64,000 bases of DNA from Salipiger sp. H15 (GTDB lineage: Bacteria; Pseudomonadota; Alphaproteobacteria; Rhodobacterales; Rhodobacteraceae), in assembly GCF_040409955.1 (NCBI RefSeq), contig NZ_CP123385.1, forward strand, positions 1,657,501 to 1,721,500. The letters are read 5' to 3'. Positions 34,010 to 42,462 of this stretch are shown piece by piece. The translations under genes were made by a program, and so were the position numbers. The notes below the pieces were generated by a model, which saw nothing but the letters and a program-made list of their open reading frames with translations, searched no databases and was not told where the DNA came from. Position 1 is the first letter of the stretch. Each line of letters begins with the position of its first letter.

Positions 34010-35929
34010 TCACTTGCTCGCGGCGTACCAGATCGGCGAGCTGTAGGCGCGCTCGGTCACGGTCATCGGCACGTCGTCGGTGAAGGCCGCATCCTTGAAG
34101 TAGGCGGCGTCATAGGCCGTCCAGCGCGGCGTCGGGATCTCGATCACCCGGGCGTAGTAGAAGGCGTCGAGCGCCGGGTCGAAATCGGGATCGGTCCAGA
34201 CGGTGATCAGCTCGGGTGCGCCGATGGTGTTGGTGAAGGAGGCCGTCGCGACGTCGACCGTGTCACCGACGGGCGGCACCTTGCCATCCTCGCCGGGTTC
34301 GCGATCCCCCGACCAGGCCACGTCGTAGATCTTCTCCTGCATCTCGCCCTCGGCATCGACCCAGCCCTTGACGATCTGGATGCGGTCGAGGTTGCCCGAG
34401 AAGGGATCCTTCAGCGCCGCGACGAGGAAGTTCGGCGCGGTGGCGCCTTCGGGCGCGGGCATCAGGTCTCCGCCCATCGGCACGCCCTTGGCGTAGCCGA
34501 TGTTGGCCGGGGTGCGGCCGAGCGCGTCGGACTCGGCGAACTCCCAGCCGCCGAAGAAGCGCAGGCCGATGCGCGTGCCGGTGGTGCCGTAGACCTCCTT
34601 GCGCTTCATCGCGTCCCAGATCGAGGCGCGGGTGTTCTCTGTGGCCCAGACCGCGGTCAGGCCCGAGGCGCCGAGCTTCCAGTCCTTGACGGTGCGCCCG
34701 TCGAAGTCGAAGGCGTTGCCGGTCGAGCGCTCGGGCGAGGGCTCGGAAGCCGGGAACTTGCCCCAGAAGTTGTTCTCCTCGGTCGAGGACACGCCGGTAT
34801 GCGCGTCGGTCGAGCCGACGAGGCCGAACTTGAACGGGTTGGTGCCGAATTCGTCCTCGAGCTTGAGGCCGCGCTTCAGCGCCTGGCGGGCGTATTCATA
34901 CTCGATCATGCCCGGCTCCTTGGGCACGACGTTGAGGTTGCCGGCGTCCCAGATCTCGAAGTCGGCGAACTCGTCCGAGGGGGCGAGCGAGGGATGCTGC
35001 TCCGAGGTGCCCTTGCCCTGGGTGACCTCGTAGAGCGGCTCCCAGCGGGCGCGCTTCTCGGCCCAGGCGGCGTCGATCGGGTGGCCGTCGGGGGTCTCGG
35101 TGGCGAACATCAGCCCGTTCGACAGGTTGCCGTTGTGCGGGATCGCCAGCACCCGGCCGCCGGTCTTGTCCTCGTAGGCCTGCAGCCAGTCCCAGAGCTC
35201 GCGCGGCTGCTCGGTGTCGAAGGTGGTCAGCGGGCGCACCTGGTCGGCGAAATACTTGTCGTCCCGGTAGATGACGTTGCGGTGCAGGTTGTTGCCGCCG
35301 CCGTAGTTCGAGGACCACTCGTAGCCGATGATGGCCGAGAAGATGCCGGGCTGGTTGTGGCCCTCGACGATCTCGGTCATCTTCTTCCAGATGTCGAACT
35401 GCACCTCGTTGTCGGTCATCGCCGCGGGCAGCTTGCCCTCGCCCTGCGCGGCGATCATCTCCATCATGACCTTGCTGGCCGAAGCCCCGCCCTCGACCAT
35501 GCCGTCGTGCCATTTCTTGATCTGCGGGTCCGAGAGCATCTCGGGATCGCCCTCGTAGATGTTGGCGACCACGCCCATCGCGTCGGAGTGGTCGGTCACC
35601 ACCATCCAGTCATAGGGGCGCGAGAGCTTGACCTGCTGGCCGGTGCTCGAGGTGATCTCGGCGCCCTTGGCATAGCGCAGCGCGTCGTCCGGGCCGACCC
35701 GGGTGCCGCCGGCGAAGGCGTCGGCCGACCAGGCGGTGTGCAGGTGCTGCTCGCCCCAGAGCGGACGGGTCGGGAAGCTGCGCCCGGCATAGGGCGAATA
35801 GCCCGGCTGGTTGAAGAAGCGCTCGATCTGTTCGGGATAGAGCGTGCCTGCGTCGGTGTTCACCTGCGCGAGCAGCGGCGTGGCGACAAGGGTCGTCGAA
35901 AGCAGGAGCGATGCGAAGCGGCGTGCCAT
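34010..35929 (-). CDS. DUF3604 family exported protein
   Basis: This 639-residue protein has a Sec signal (about 1-21). DUF3604 shows a PHP-like metal-binding layout: GEQHLHTAWSADAF near residue 60, VVTDHSDAMG near 110, IPHNGNLSNG and GSTDAHTGV in the middle, so a periplasmic metal-dependent hydrolase is likely. The substrate is unknown. It is the first gene of the operon DUF3604-DUF302-PpiC-HupE. A complex inverted repeat lies just upstream. Confidence 0.85.
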   Translation of the reverse strand: MARRFASLLLSTTLVATPLLAQVNTDAGTLYPEQIERFFNQPGYSPYAGRSFPTRPLWGEQHLHTAWSADAFAGGTRVGPDDALRYAKGAEITSSTGQQVKLSRPYDWMVVTDHSDAMGVVANIYEGDPEMLSDPQIKKWHDGMVEGGASASKVMMEMIAAQGEGKLPAAMTDNEVQFDIWKKMTEIVEGHNQPGIFSAIIGYEWSSNYGGGNNLHRNVIYRDDKYFADQVRPLTTFDTEQPRELWDWLQAYEDKTGGRVLAIPHNGNLSNGLMFATETPDGHPIDAAWAEKRARWEPLYEVTQGKGTSEQHPSLAPSDEFADFEIWDAGNLNVVPKEPGMIEYEYARQALKRGLKLEDEFGTNPFKFGLVGSTDAHTGVSSTEENNFWGKFPASEPSPERSTGNAFDFDGRTVKDWKLGASGLTAVWATENTRASIWDAMKRKEVYGTTGTRIGLRFFGGWEFAESDALGRTPANIGYAKGVPMGGDLMPAPEGATAPNFLVAALKDPFSGNLDRIQIVKGWVDAEGEMQEKIYDVAWSGDREPGEDGKVPPVGDTVDVATASFTNTIGAPELITVWTDPDFDPALDAFYYARVIEIPTPRWTAYDAAYFKDAAFTDDVPMTVTERAYSSPIWYAASK

Positions 35930-35953
35930 GGGCGATGCCTTTCTGCGGATAAG

Positions 35954-36055
35954 GATTTGCTCAAAATCAATCGTGGTATGCGCCCGGCCCGGGCAATGCC
36001 GAGTCGGGTGCTACCTTTACGTGTACACCATGATTTTGATTTGGCTCAGCAAATC
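35954..36055. repeat. Composite inverted repeat upstream of the DUF3604 operon
   Basis: GATTTGCT (35954-35961) pairs with AGCAAATC (36048-36055) and CAAAATCA (35962-35969) pairs with TGATTTTG (36031-36038). The palindrome GTGTACAC lies between them at 36021-36028. The region is AT-rich and sits 25-126 bases before the DUF3604 start; it may be a pair of operator sites for one regulator. Confidence 0.5.
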
Positions 36056-36149
36056 AACCGCAAAAACGCGGGGCGGGGGTGCCGGATGGTCGCGGGGCGC
36101 AGCCGGCACCCCGCGATAGGCCGTTTCCTGCCGCGGCGCCGGCGCGGGT

Positions 36150-37022
36150 CTAGCGCTGTTCGGCCTTGCGCGCGCGGATCAGCGTGAAGATCCCCGCGCA
36201 GACGATGATCGCCCCGCCGATCACCACGTTGGTGCGCAATTCCTCGTGGAAGACGGTGAGACCGAGCGCCGAGGCGAAGACCAGCTGCAGGTAGGCGAAG
36301 GGCTGCACCGCCGAGGCTTCGGCGACCTCGTAGCACTTGATCAGCGTGTAGTGGCCGGTCGCGCCGGTCAGGCAGAGCAGCGCCATCATCGCCCAGTCGG
36401 GCCCGCTCATCGGCTCCCAGAACCACATGCCGATCGCCGTCGCGGTCAGCACGCCGACCACCCCGGTCCAGAAGAACGAGGTTGCGGCGCTGTCGGTGCG
36501 GGCGACGCGGCGGGTCAGCAGCCCGTAGAGCGCGAACATGGTCGCCGCCAGCAGCGGGATCGCCGCGAGCGGCGAGAACACCCCACCCGAGGGCTGCAGG
36601 ATGATGACGATGCCGACGAAGCCGATGCCGATCGCGGTCCAGCGCCGCCAGCCGACCTTCTCGCCCAGCACCGGCCCCGACAGGGCGGCGATCAGCAGCG
36701 GGTAGCAGGCAAAGACCGCGTGGCTCTCGACGAGGCCGAGATAGACGAAGGCCGAGACCATCACGCAGATCTCGAGCACCAGCAGCACGCCGCGGATCGC
36801 CTGCAGCACCGGCTGGCCGCTGTGCGCGGCGGCGCGCAGCCCGCCCTTGCTGCGCGCGGCAAGGGTCAGCACGAAGGCGGCGAAGAACCAGTAGCGCACC
36901 ATCGTCACCATGTAGACGTTGGTGGCTTCCGACAGGTGCCGCGACAGGCCGTCCTGCAGCGAGAAGATGAAGGTCGTCAGCACCATCAGCCAGATGCCGA
37001 GGCGCGTGTTCTGCTGTGCCAT
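36150..37022 (-). CDS. DMT/EamA-family transporter
   Basis: This 290-residue membrane protein has ten helices in two EamA repeats (about 5-140 and 150-285), typical of drug/metabolite exporters. It starts directly after the mnmD stop (no spacer), so the two are co-transcribed, though a functional link is not evident. The substrate is unknown. Confidence 0.87.
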   Translation of the reverse strand: MAQQNTRLGIWLMVLTTFIFSLQDGLSRHLSEATNVYMVTMVRYWFFAAFVLTLAARSKGGLRAAAHSGQPVLQAIRGVLLVLEICVMVSAFVYLGLVESHAVFACYPLLIAALSGPVLGEKVGWRRWTAIGIGFVGIVIILQPSGGVFSPLAAIPLLAATMFALYGLLTRRVARTDSAATSFFWTGVVGVLTATAIGMWFWEPMSGPDWAMMALLCLTGATGHYTLIKCYEVAEASAVQPFAYLQLVFASALGLTVFHEELRTNVVIGGAIIVCAGIFTLIRARKAEQR

Positions 37023-37691
37023 TCAGGGTTTCCTTGCCACGGTCATGTGGCGCTTTCGTCCATGGCCGGGGCGGCGTTCGACCTCGAACCCGGCCTCGGC
37101 CAGCGCGCGGCGCACGTGGCCCGCGGCGGTGTAGGTGGCGGCGCTGCCGCCCGGCGCTGTGTGGCGGGCGACCTCGCCCATCAGCTCAGGCCCCCAGAGC
37201 TCGGGGTTCTTGGCGGGCGAGAAGCCGTCGAGGAACCACGCGTCGGCCTGCTCGGGCCACGCCGGCAGGGTCTGCCGCGCGTCGCCCTCGACCATGGTGA
37301 AGCGCAGGTCGGGCAGGGTGAAGGCGCGCGCCTCGGCCTGCCAGAAGGGCGCCAGCTCGGCGGCGATCGGCGCCAGCTCGGGGAAGGGGGCCTGCGCGCG
37401 CAGCATGTCGGCGGCGGCGAGCGGGAAGGCCTCGAAGGTGGTGAAGCGCAGCTGCCCCGCCACGCCGCTCTCGCGCCAGAGCGCGAGCGTCGCCAGCAGG
37501 TTGAGCCCGGTGCCGAAGCCCAGTTCCGCCACGTGGAAGCCGTCCCTCAGCCGCGCTGGCAGGCCATTGCCCGCGTGGAAGGTGTGCCGGGTCTCCGACA
37601 GCCCGTTTTCCAGCGAATAGTAGGGATCGTCGAAACGCGGCGAGACGGGGACGTCTCCGTCGCGCCACTCGGGGGCGTCGGGCTGGCTCAT
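37023..37691 (-). CDS. mnmD: MnmD, tRNA (5-aminomethyl-2-thiouridine34) methyltransferase
   Basis: This 222-residue SAM-dependent methyltransferase (Methyltransf_30/DUF752) completes the mnm5s2U wobble modification. The SAM motif is ELGFGTGLN near residue 56 and the family signature DAWFLDGFSPAKNPELW is near 150. It is equivalent to the N-terminal half of E. coli MnmC but is a separate gene, divergent by 51 bp from an FAD oxidase resembling the other half. Confidence 0.9.
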   Translation of the reverse strand: MSQPDAPEWRDGDVPVSPRFDDPYYSLENGLSETRHTFHAGNGLPARLRDGFHVAELGFGTGLNLLATLALWRESGVAGQLRFTTFEAFPLAAADMLRAQAPFPELAPIAAELAPFWQAEARAFTLPDLRFTMVEGDARQTLPAWPEQADAWFLDGFSPAKNPELWGPELMGEVARHTAPGGSAATYTAAGHVRRALAEAGFEVERRPGHGRKRHMTVARKP

Positions 37692-37742
37692 TCTTCGCAC
37701 CTGTCCTAGAACTGTGATCCTACATGAAGCGGAGAGAGCGGA

Positions 37743-38795
37743 ATGGCAAGCGGGCTTGGGAACGTGGATGTGACGGTGCGCGGGGCAGGGATTTTCGGCC
37801 TGTCGACGGCCTGGGCCTGCCTCGAGCGGGGGGCGAAGGTGCGCGTCGTCGACCCCTTCGGCGCGGGCTCGGGATCGAGCGGCGGGCAGGTCGGCGCGCT
37901 GGCCCCGCATGTGCCCGAGAACTGGAACCCCAAGAAGGCCTTCCAGCTCGAGAGCCTGCTGATGGCGGCGGAGTTCTGGGCCGGGGTCGAGGCGGCGGGC
38001 GGCGTCTCGGCGGGCTACGGGCGGCTCGGGCGGTTGCAGCCGCTGGCGGATGACAAGGCGACCGAGCTGGCGCGGGCGCGCGAGCTCACGGCGCGGGAAC
38101 TCTGGGGCGACACTGCCGTCTGGAAGGTGATCCCTGTCGCCGAGGCGGGCGCATGGGCCCCGGTCTCGCCCTCGGGCCTTCTGGTGCGCGACACGCTGAC
38201 CGCGCGGATGAGCCCGCGCCGGGCCTGCGCGGCGCTGGTCGCGGCGCTGGCGGCGCGCGGCGTCGAGGTGGTGCCCGAGGCAGAGGATGCGGGCCGCGTC
38301 GTCTGGGCGGCGGGCTGGCGCGGGCTCGGGGCGCTGTCGGAGGCGCTCGGCCGGAACGTCGGCACCGGGGTGAAGGGCCAGTCGGTCAGCCTGCGCTTCG
38401 ACGCGGGCGAGGTGCCGCAGATCTACGCCGAGGGGCTGCACGTGGTGCCCCATGCCGACGGCACCGTGGCGATCGGCTCGACCTCGGAGCGGGATTTCGA
38501 CGATCCCGCCTCGACCGACGGGCAATGCGATGATCTCATCGCCCGCGCGGTGCTGGCGGTGCCCGCGCTCGACGGTGCCGAGGTGATCGAACGCTGGGCC
38601 GGGGTGCGCCCGCGCGCCCGCAGCCGCGCGCCGATGCTGGGCGCATGGCCCGGGCGCGCGGGGCATTTCATCGCCAATGGCGGCTTCAAGATCGGCTTCG
38701 GCATGGGGCCGAAGGTGGCCGAGGTCATGGCCGACCTGCTGCTCGACGGGCGCGATGCGATCCCCGAGGGCTTCCGGGTCGAAGATTCCCTCTGA
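37743..38795 (+). CDS. FAD-dependent oxidase, MnmC1/DAO-like
   Basis: This 350-residue DAO-fold flavoprotein has a modified dinucleotide motif near the N-terminus (VRGAGIFGLSTAW) and GSSGGQVGALAPH, which resembles the GxSGNxxG segment of MnmC1. The C-terminal FAD contact is NGGFKIGFGMGPK. Next to mnmD, removal of the carboxymethyl group of cmnm5s2U34 (the MnmC1 reaction) is the best guess; a glycine-oxidase-like (ThiO) or amino acid oxidase role is possible. Confidence 0.78.
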   Translation: MASGLGNVDVTVRGAGIFGLSTAWACLERGAKVRVVDPFGAGSGSSGGQVGALAPHVPENWNPKKAFQLESLLMAAEFWAGVEAAGGVSAGYGRLGRLQPLADDKATELARARELTARELWGDTAVWKVIPVAEAGAWAPVSPSGLLVRDTLTARMSPRRACAALVAALAARGVEVVPEAEDAGRVVWAAGWRGLGALSEALGRNVGTGVKGQSVSLRFDAGEVPQIYAEGLHVVPHADGTVAIGSTSERDFDDPASTDGQCDDLIARAVLAVPALDGAEVIERWAGVRPRARSRAPMLGAWPGRAGHFIANGGFKIGFGMGPKVAEVMADLLLDGRDAIPEGFRVEDSL

Positions 38796-38986
38796 GCGCC
38801 TTGGCCTCGGCGCCGGTTTCTGCAAGCGTGAGGCCGTGATCCGGCGGGGCGCCCCAAACGGGGGCCCGGTCGCGCGCATCCCCGGGCCCCGGCGAAGCTG
38901 CCCCGCGCATCCTTGCCGGCGCGCCGCGATGCCGCCTCCGCCCGCCCGTGCCGCCCACGCCGGACGAAGACAACAGGAGAGACCGC

Positions 38987-40156
38987 GTGACCCACGCAGA
39001 CGAGATGGCCCGCATCGCAGACGAGGCGAAAACCTGGCGACGAACCCTGCACGAGAAGCCCGAGCTGCTCTACGAGCTTCACACCACCGCCGCCTTCGTC
39101 GCGGAGAAGCTGAAGGGCTTCGGCGTCGACGAGATCGAGACCGGCATCGCCAAGACCGGCATCGTCGCCCTGATCCGCGGCGCGAAGGGCGAGGGCCCGG
39201 TGATCGGCCTGCGCGCCGACATGGACGCGCTGCCGATGGACGAGAAGACCAACCTTCCCTATGCCTCGAAAGTGCCCGGCATGATGCATGCCTGCGGCCA
39301 TGACGGGCACACCGCGACGCTGCTCGCCGCCGCGCGCTACCTTTGCGAGACCCGCGACTTCGCCGGCACCGTCGCGCTGATCTTCCAGCCCGCCGAGGAG
39401 GGCGGCGCCGGGGCGCGCACGATGATCGAGGAGGGCATCCTCGAGCGCTTCGGCATCGGTGCGGTCTATGCCATGCACAACCAGCCCGGCCTGCCGGTCG
39501 GCCAGTTCGCCACGCGGCCCGGCCCGCTGATGGCGGGGGGCGACCGCTTCGTCGTCACGGTGAGCGGGCGCGGCGGCCATGCCTCGGCCCCGACCAAGTC
39601 GATCGACCCGGTGGTCGCGGCGGCGCATCTCATCGCCTCGGCGCAGACGCTGGTCTCGCGCTTCTCGGATCCGTTCGACCAGGTGGTCGTGTCGATCACC
39701 TGGCTCGAGGCGGGCTCGGGCGGCGCGCTCAACGTGATCCCCGACACCGCGATCTTCGGCGGCACGATCCGCACGATGAACTCGGCGACCCGCGCCGAGA
39801 TCGAGGCGCACCTGCGGCGGATGCTGAAGGCCGGTGCCGAGCAGTTCGGCTGCGAGGCCGAGCTCGACTGGCGGCCGGGCTACCCGGTGACCTCCAACGA
39901 CGCGGCCAAGACGGCCCTCGCGGTGGCCGCCGCCGCCGCGGTCGCGGGGGCGCAGAACGTCGATGACAATTGCGACGCGCTGATGGGCTCGGAGGATTTC
40001 TCCTACCTGCTCGAGAAGCGACCGGGCGCGATCCTCTGGTACGGCAACGGCGACAGCGCCGAGCTGCACAATGCCGCCTACAACTTCGACGATGGCGCGA
40101 TCCTGCCGGGGATGCGCTTCTGGGTCGAGCTGGTCTCGCGCGAGCTGGCGGGCTGA
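38987..40156 (+). CDS. M20-family amidohydrolase (hippurate hydrolase/N-acyl amino acid deacylase-like)
   Basis: This 389-residue M20D metallopeptidase-fold enzyme shows GLRADMDALPM, HACGHDGHTA and PAEEGGAGA with the metal ligands, plus the lid-domain motif GRGGHASAP. It cleaves an N-acyl amino acid or similar amide in the cytoplasm. I chose GTG 38987 because AGGAGAG lies just before it; ATG 39005 is the alternative. It stands alone, convergent with the methyltransferase gene. Confidence 0.88.
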   Translation: MTHADEMARIADEAKTWRRTLHEKPELLYELHTTAAFVAEKLKGFGVDEIETGIAKTGIVALIRGAKGEGPVIGLRADMDALPMDEKTNLPYASKVPGMMHACGHDGHTATLLAAARYLCETRDFAGTVALIFQPAEEGGAGARTMIEEGILERFGIGAVYAMHNQPGLPVGQFATRPGPLMAGGDRFVVTVSGRGGHASAPTKSIDPVVAAAHLIASAQTLVSRFSDPFDQVVVSITWLEAGSGGALNVIPDTAIFGGTIRTMNSATRAEIEAHLRRMLKAGAEQFGCEAELDWRPGYPVTSNDAAKTALAVAAAAAVAGAQNVDDNCDALMGSEDFSYLLEKRPGAILWYGNGDSAELHNAAYNFDDGAILPGMRFWVELVSRELAG

Positions 40157-40162
40157 AGGGCC

Positions 40163-40831
40163 CTAGGCCCGCAGCGGCCGCGCGGTGAACAGCACCTGTC
40201 CGCGCGGCAGCATCACGTCGCTCCGGCTCACCTGCCAACCGCTGCCCTGCGCGAGATGCGCCACGTCCTCGGCGAGGATGTGGTAGGGCGCGCGGATGTC
40301 ATGCGTCACCACCCCGTCGGGCTGGCGGTACGGGCGCATCGCGGTCACCGGGTCGGGGGCGAGGAAGACGGTGAAGAGGAAGCTCTCGAGTTCCGCGAAG
40401 CGGTGCAGGTTGGTCAGCGCGCGGCGCAGGTAGGCCATCGGCAGGTGCGGGAAGACCGCGAAGGCGATGGCATGGGTGATGCCGGGCGCGATGCCGGGGA
40501 ACTCGAAGCGCGCGTCCTCGACCAGCTGCGCCGGGTCGAGCCGCGCCGGGTCCTCGAGCTCGGCGGCGTGGCCCGCCAGCATGATCTTGCGCGAGGCGTC
40601 CGTCGCCCAGTAGTGGCCGGGCTCGAGATAGGGCACGGCCTTGCAGCCGAGGCGCAGCGAGCCGGCGCCGATGTCGAGCAGGTGGTGATGCGGCAGCAGC
40701 CCGGCCTCGCGCAGGATCGCCATCTCGATCCGCCCGGTCTCCTCCCAGCGGCCGCCGACGATTTCCCGGTGCCGGCCGGCGGCAATGGCGGTGTCGTAGA
40801 AGCCGGTCAGTTCATAGGGATTTGCGGTCAC
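40163..40831 (-). CDS. Class I SAM-dependent methyltransferase
   Basis: This protein of about 222 residues has a SAM-binding motif LLDIGAGSLRLG and an acidic second strand (YWATDASRK). No specific family is recognised; small-molecule methylation is likely. The start is uncertain: GTG 40831 gives the usual N-terminus; GTG 40885 is a longer option. Confidence 0.72.
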   Translation of the reverse strand: MTANPYELTGFYDTAIAAGRHREIVGGRWEETGRIEMAILREAGLLPHHHLLDIGAGSLRLGCKAVPYLEPGHYWATDASRKIMLAGHAAELEDPARLDPAQLVEDARFEFPGIAPGITHAIAFAVFPHLPMAYLRRALTNLHRFAELESFLFTVFLAPDPVTAMRPYRQPDGVVTHDIRAPYHILAEDVAHLAQGSGWQVSRSDVMLPRGQVLFTARPLRA

Positions 40832-40920
40832 GGGTCTGGCTGTTCCGAAAAGAGGGGGCGGGCAGCGTCCCTTGCGCCGCGCCACGGCCGCGAGTCAAGG
40901 CGGCTTTTCGGCGCCCCGTA

Positions 40921-40950
40921 CCCGCGCCCGCGCCCGCACCCGCACCCGCG
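40921..40950. repeat. Five tandem CCCGCR hexamers
   Basis: Two CCCGCG, two CCCGCA and one CCCGCG unit follow without interruption, in the 181-bp gap between the methyltransferase and HAD genes. It is a simple sequence repeat that could vary in length. The rest of the gap holds nothing recognisable. Confidence 0.8.
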
Positions 40951-41012
40951 CCAGCAGGCGGCGCTGCCTCCCGGCGGCGCGGGCACTTCTCCGGGGTGTG
41001 GCGGCGGCGCAC

Positions 41013-41711
41013 TCAGGCGAGCAGGAGCTCCGCCAGATCCCCGGCGCCATGGGCGACCTCGGCGGCCCCCGCGGCACGCAGCAGCGCAGCGCGGCCGGGG
41101 CGCGGATCGCCGGGGGTGACGAAGCCGATGGCGGTCACCCCGGCGGCGCGGGCGGCCTCGATGCCGTGCGGGCTGTCGTCGATCATCACCGCCTCCGGCG
41201 CGGGCACGCCCATGCGCGCGAGGCAGTGCAGCACGAGGTCCGGCGCGGGCTTCGGCCGGGCGCCCATCTCGGCAGAATAGACATGGTCGCCGAAACGGGC
41301 GTTGAGCGGCAGGCGGCCGAGCGAGGCCTCGAGCCGTGCGATGCGGCTGTTCGAGGCGACGCAGACCGGGCGGCCGAGCGCGGCGATCAGCGCCTCGATC
41401 CCCGGCACCGGCTGCAGCTCGGCGTGGAACGCGGGAAAGAGCCGGGCCTCCCACCGCGCGATCACCTCTTCCGCCGCGAGGATGCCAAGCTCGTCGCGGC
41501 AGATCGCCAGCATCTCGCCGCGCGCGCCGCCGGTGAAGCGGACATGGGCCTCGGCGGCGGTGATCTCGGCCCCGGCCTCGCGCAGCGCCTCGGCCAGCAG
41601 GCGCGAGGCGATCATCTCGCTGTCGATCAGCACGCCGTCGCAGTCGAAGATCACCAGCCCGGCGGGCAGGGCCGTCCGGGTCGCGGGGGGCGGCGGGGTT
41701 ATGAGGGTCAT
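41013..41711 (-). CDS. HAD-superfamily phosphatase (beta-phosphoglucomutase/GPH-like)
   Basis: This 232-residue HAD hydrolase has motif I FDCDGVLIDSE (D23, D25), motif II VASNS, and motifs III/IV KPAPD and MIDDSPHG. It removes phosphate from a small metabolite. Its ATG overlaps the stop of the glycerophosphodiesterase gene, so a phosphorylated alcohol released by that enzyme (glycerol-3-phosphate or head-group phosphate) is a sensible substrate. Confidence 0.83.
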   Translation of the reverse strand: MTLITPPPPATRTALPAGLVIFDCDGVLIDSEMIASRLLAEALREAGAEITAAEAHVRFTGGARGEMLAICRDELGILAAEEVIARWEARLFPAFHAELQPVPGIEALIAALGRPVCVASNSRIARLEASLGRLPLNARFGDHVYSAEMGARPKPAPDLVLHCLARMGVPAPEAVMIDDSPHGIEAARAAGVTAIGFVTPGDPRPGRAALLRAAGAAEVAHGAGDLAELLLA

Positions 41712-42451
41712 GCGGGCACGCCGCGGCGCAGGGCGAGCGCGAGGTCGGGCCGGTCCGAGGTGAGGTGGCCGACGCCGCGGCCCAGCCAGGCCTGCATCGT
41801 CTCGGCATCGTTCACCGTCCAGGCGCAGAGCCGCTCGATGGGCCAGAGGCGCAGCACCTCGTCCCAATGCGCGGCAAGGAAATCGTGGCGCAGCGCGACG
41901 ATGTCGACGAGATCCGAGACGGCTTCGATGAAACCTTCGAGCCCGCCCTGCTTCTCGACCCACATCGCGTCGGCCGAGACCAGCCGCCGGATCTGCGGCG
42001 CGTGCTGGCGGCAGTCGCAGAGGATGCCGAGATCGAAGGAGGTCAGGTGGCTGCGGCTGGCGAGCCCGCGGGCGAGCAGCGCCTCCGCCACCTTCGCGGC
42101 GATGCCGGGATAGGGCCGGTTCTGCGCGTCGAGCTTGATTTCGACGTGCAGGTCGAGATCCTTGTGCGGCGCCAGCAGGTCCAGCACCTCGTCCAGCGTC
42201 GGGATCACGTCGGTGCTGTCCTTCAGCCGCGTCGCGGCGCGGGCCTCGGGCGACAGCGCGCGGACCTCGCCCTCGGCCTCGGTGGTGCGCTCGAGCGTGG
42301 CGTCGTGGATCACCACGAGCTCGCCCGCGCCCGTCAGGTGCACGTCGAATTCCACGGCGTCGACGCCCAGTTTCAGCACCTCGGCAAAGCCGGTGAGCGA
42401 GTTCTCGGCCCAGAGGTTGCGGGCGCCGCGATGGCCGGTGATGCGGGTCAT
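41708..42451 (-). CDS. Glycerophosphodiester phosphodiesterase (UgpQ-like)
   Basis: This 247-residue cytoplasmic GDPD-family TIM barrel begins TGHRGARNLWAENS with the catalytic histidine and glutamate, then EFDVHLTGAGELVVIHD with the metal ligands and second histidine. It splits glycerophosphodiesters to glycerol-3-phosphate and an alcohol. No signal peptide, so the substrate must be imported. It follows the ABC permease by 11 bp in one operon. Confidence 0.9.
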   Translation of the reverse strand: MTRITGHRGARNLWAENSLTGFAEVLKLGVDAVEFDVHLTGAGELVVIHDATLERTTEAEGEVRALSPEARAATRLKDSTDVIPTLDEVLDLLAPHKDLDLHVEIKLDAQNRPYPGIAAKVAEALLARGLASRSHLTSFDLGILCDCRQHAPQIRRLVSADAMWVEKQGGLEGFIEAVSDLVDIVALRHDFLAAHWDEVLRLWPIERLCAWTVNDAETMQAWLGRGVGHLTSDRPDLALALRRGVPA

Positions 42452-42462
42452 GGGAAGTCCTT

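Noticed and set aside
40919..40960. CCCGCR repeat as a CRISPR-like or coding repeat
   Set aside because: The units are only 6 bases, without spacers, and no frame through them has a start with a ribosome site.
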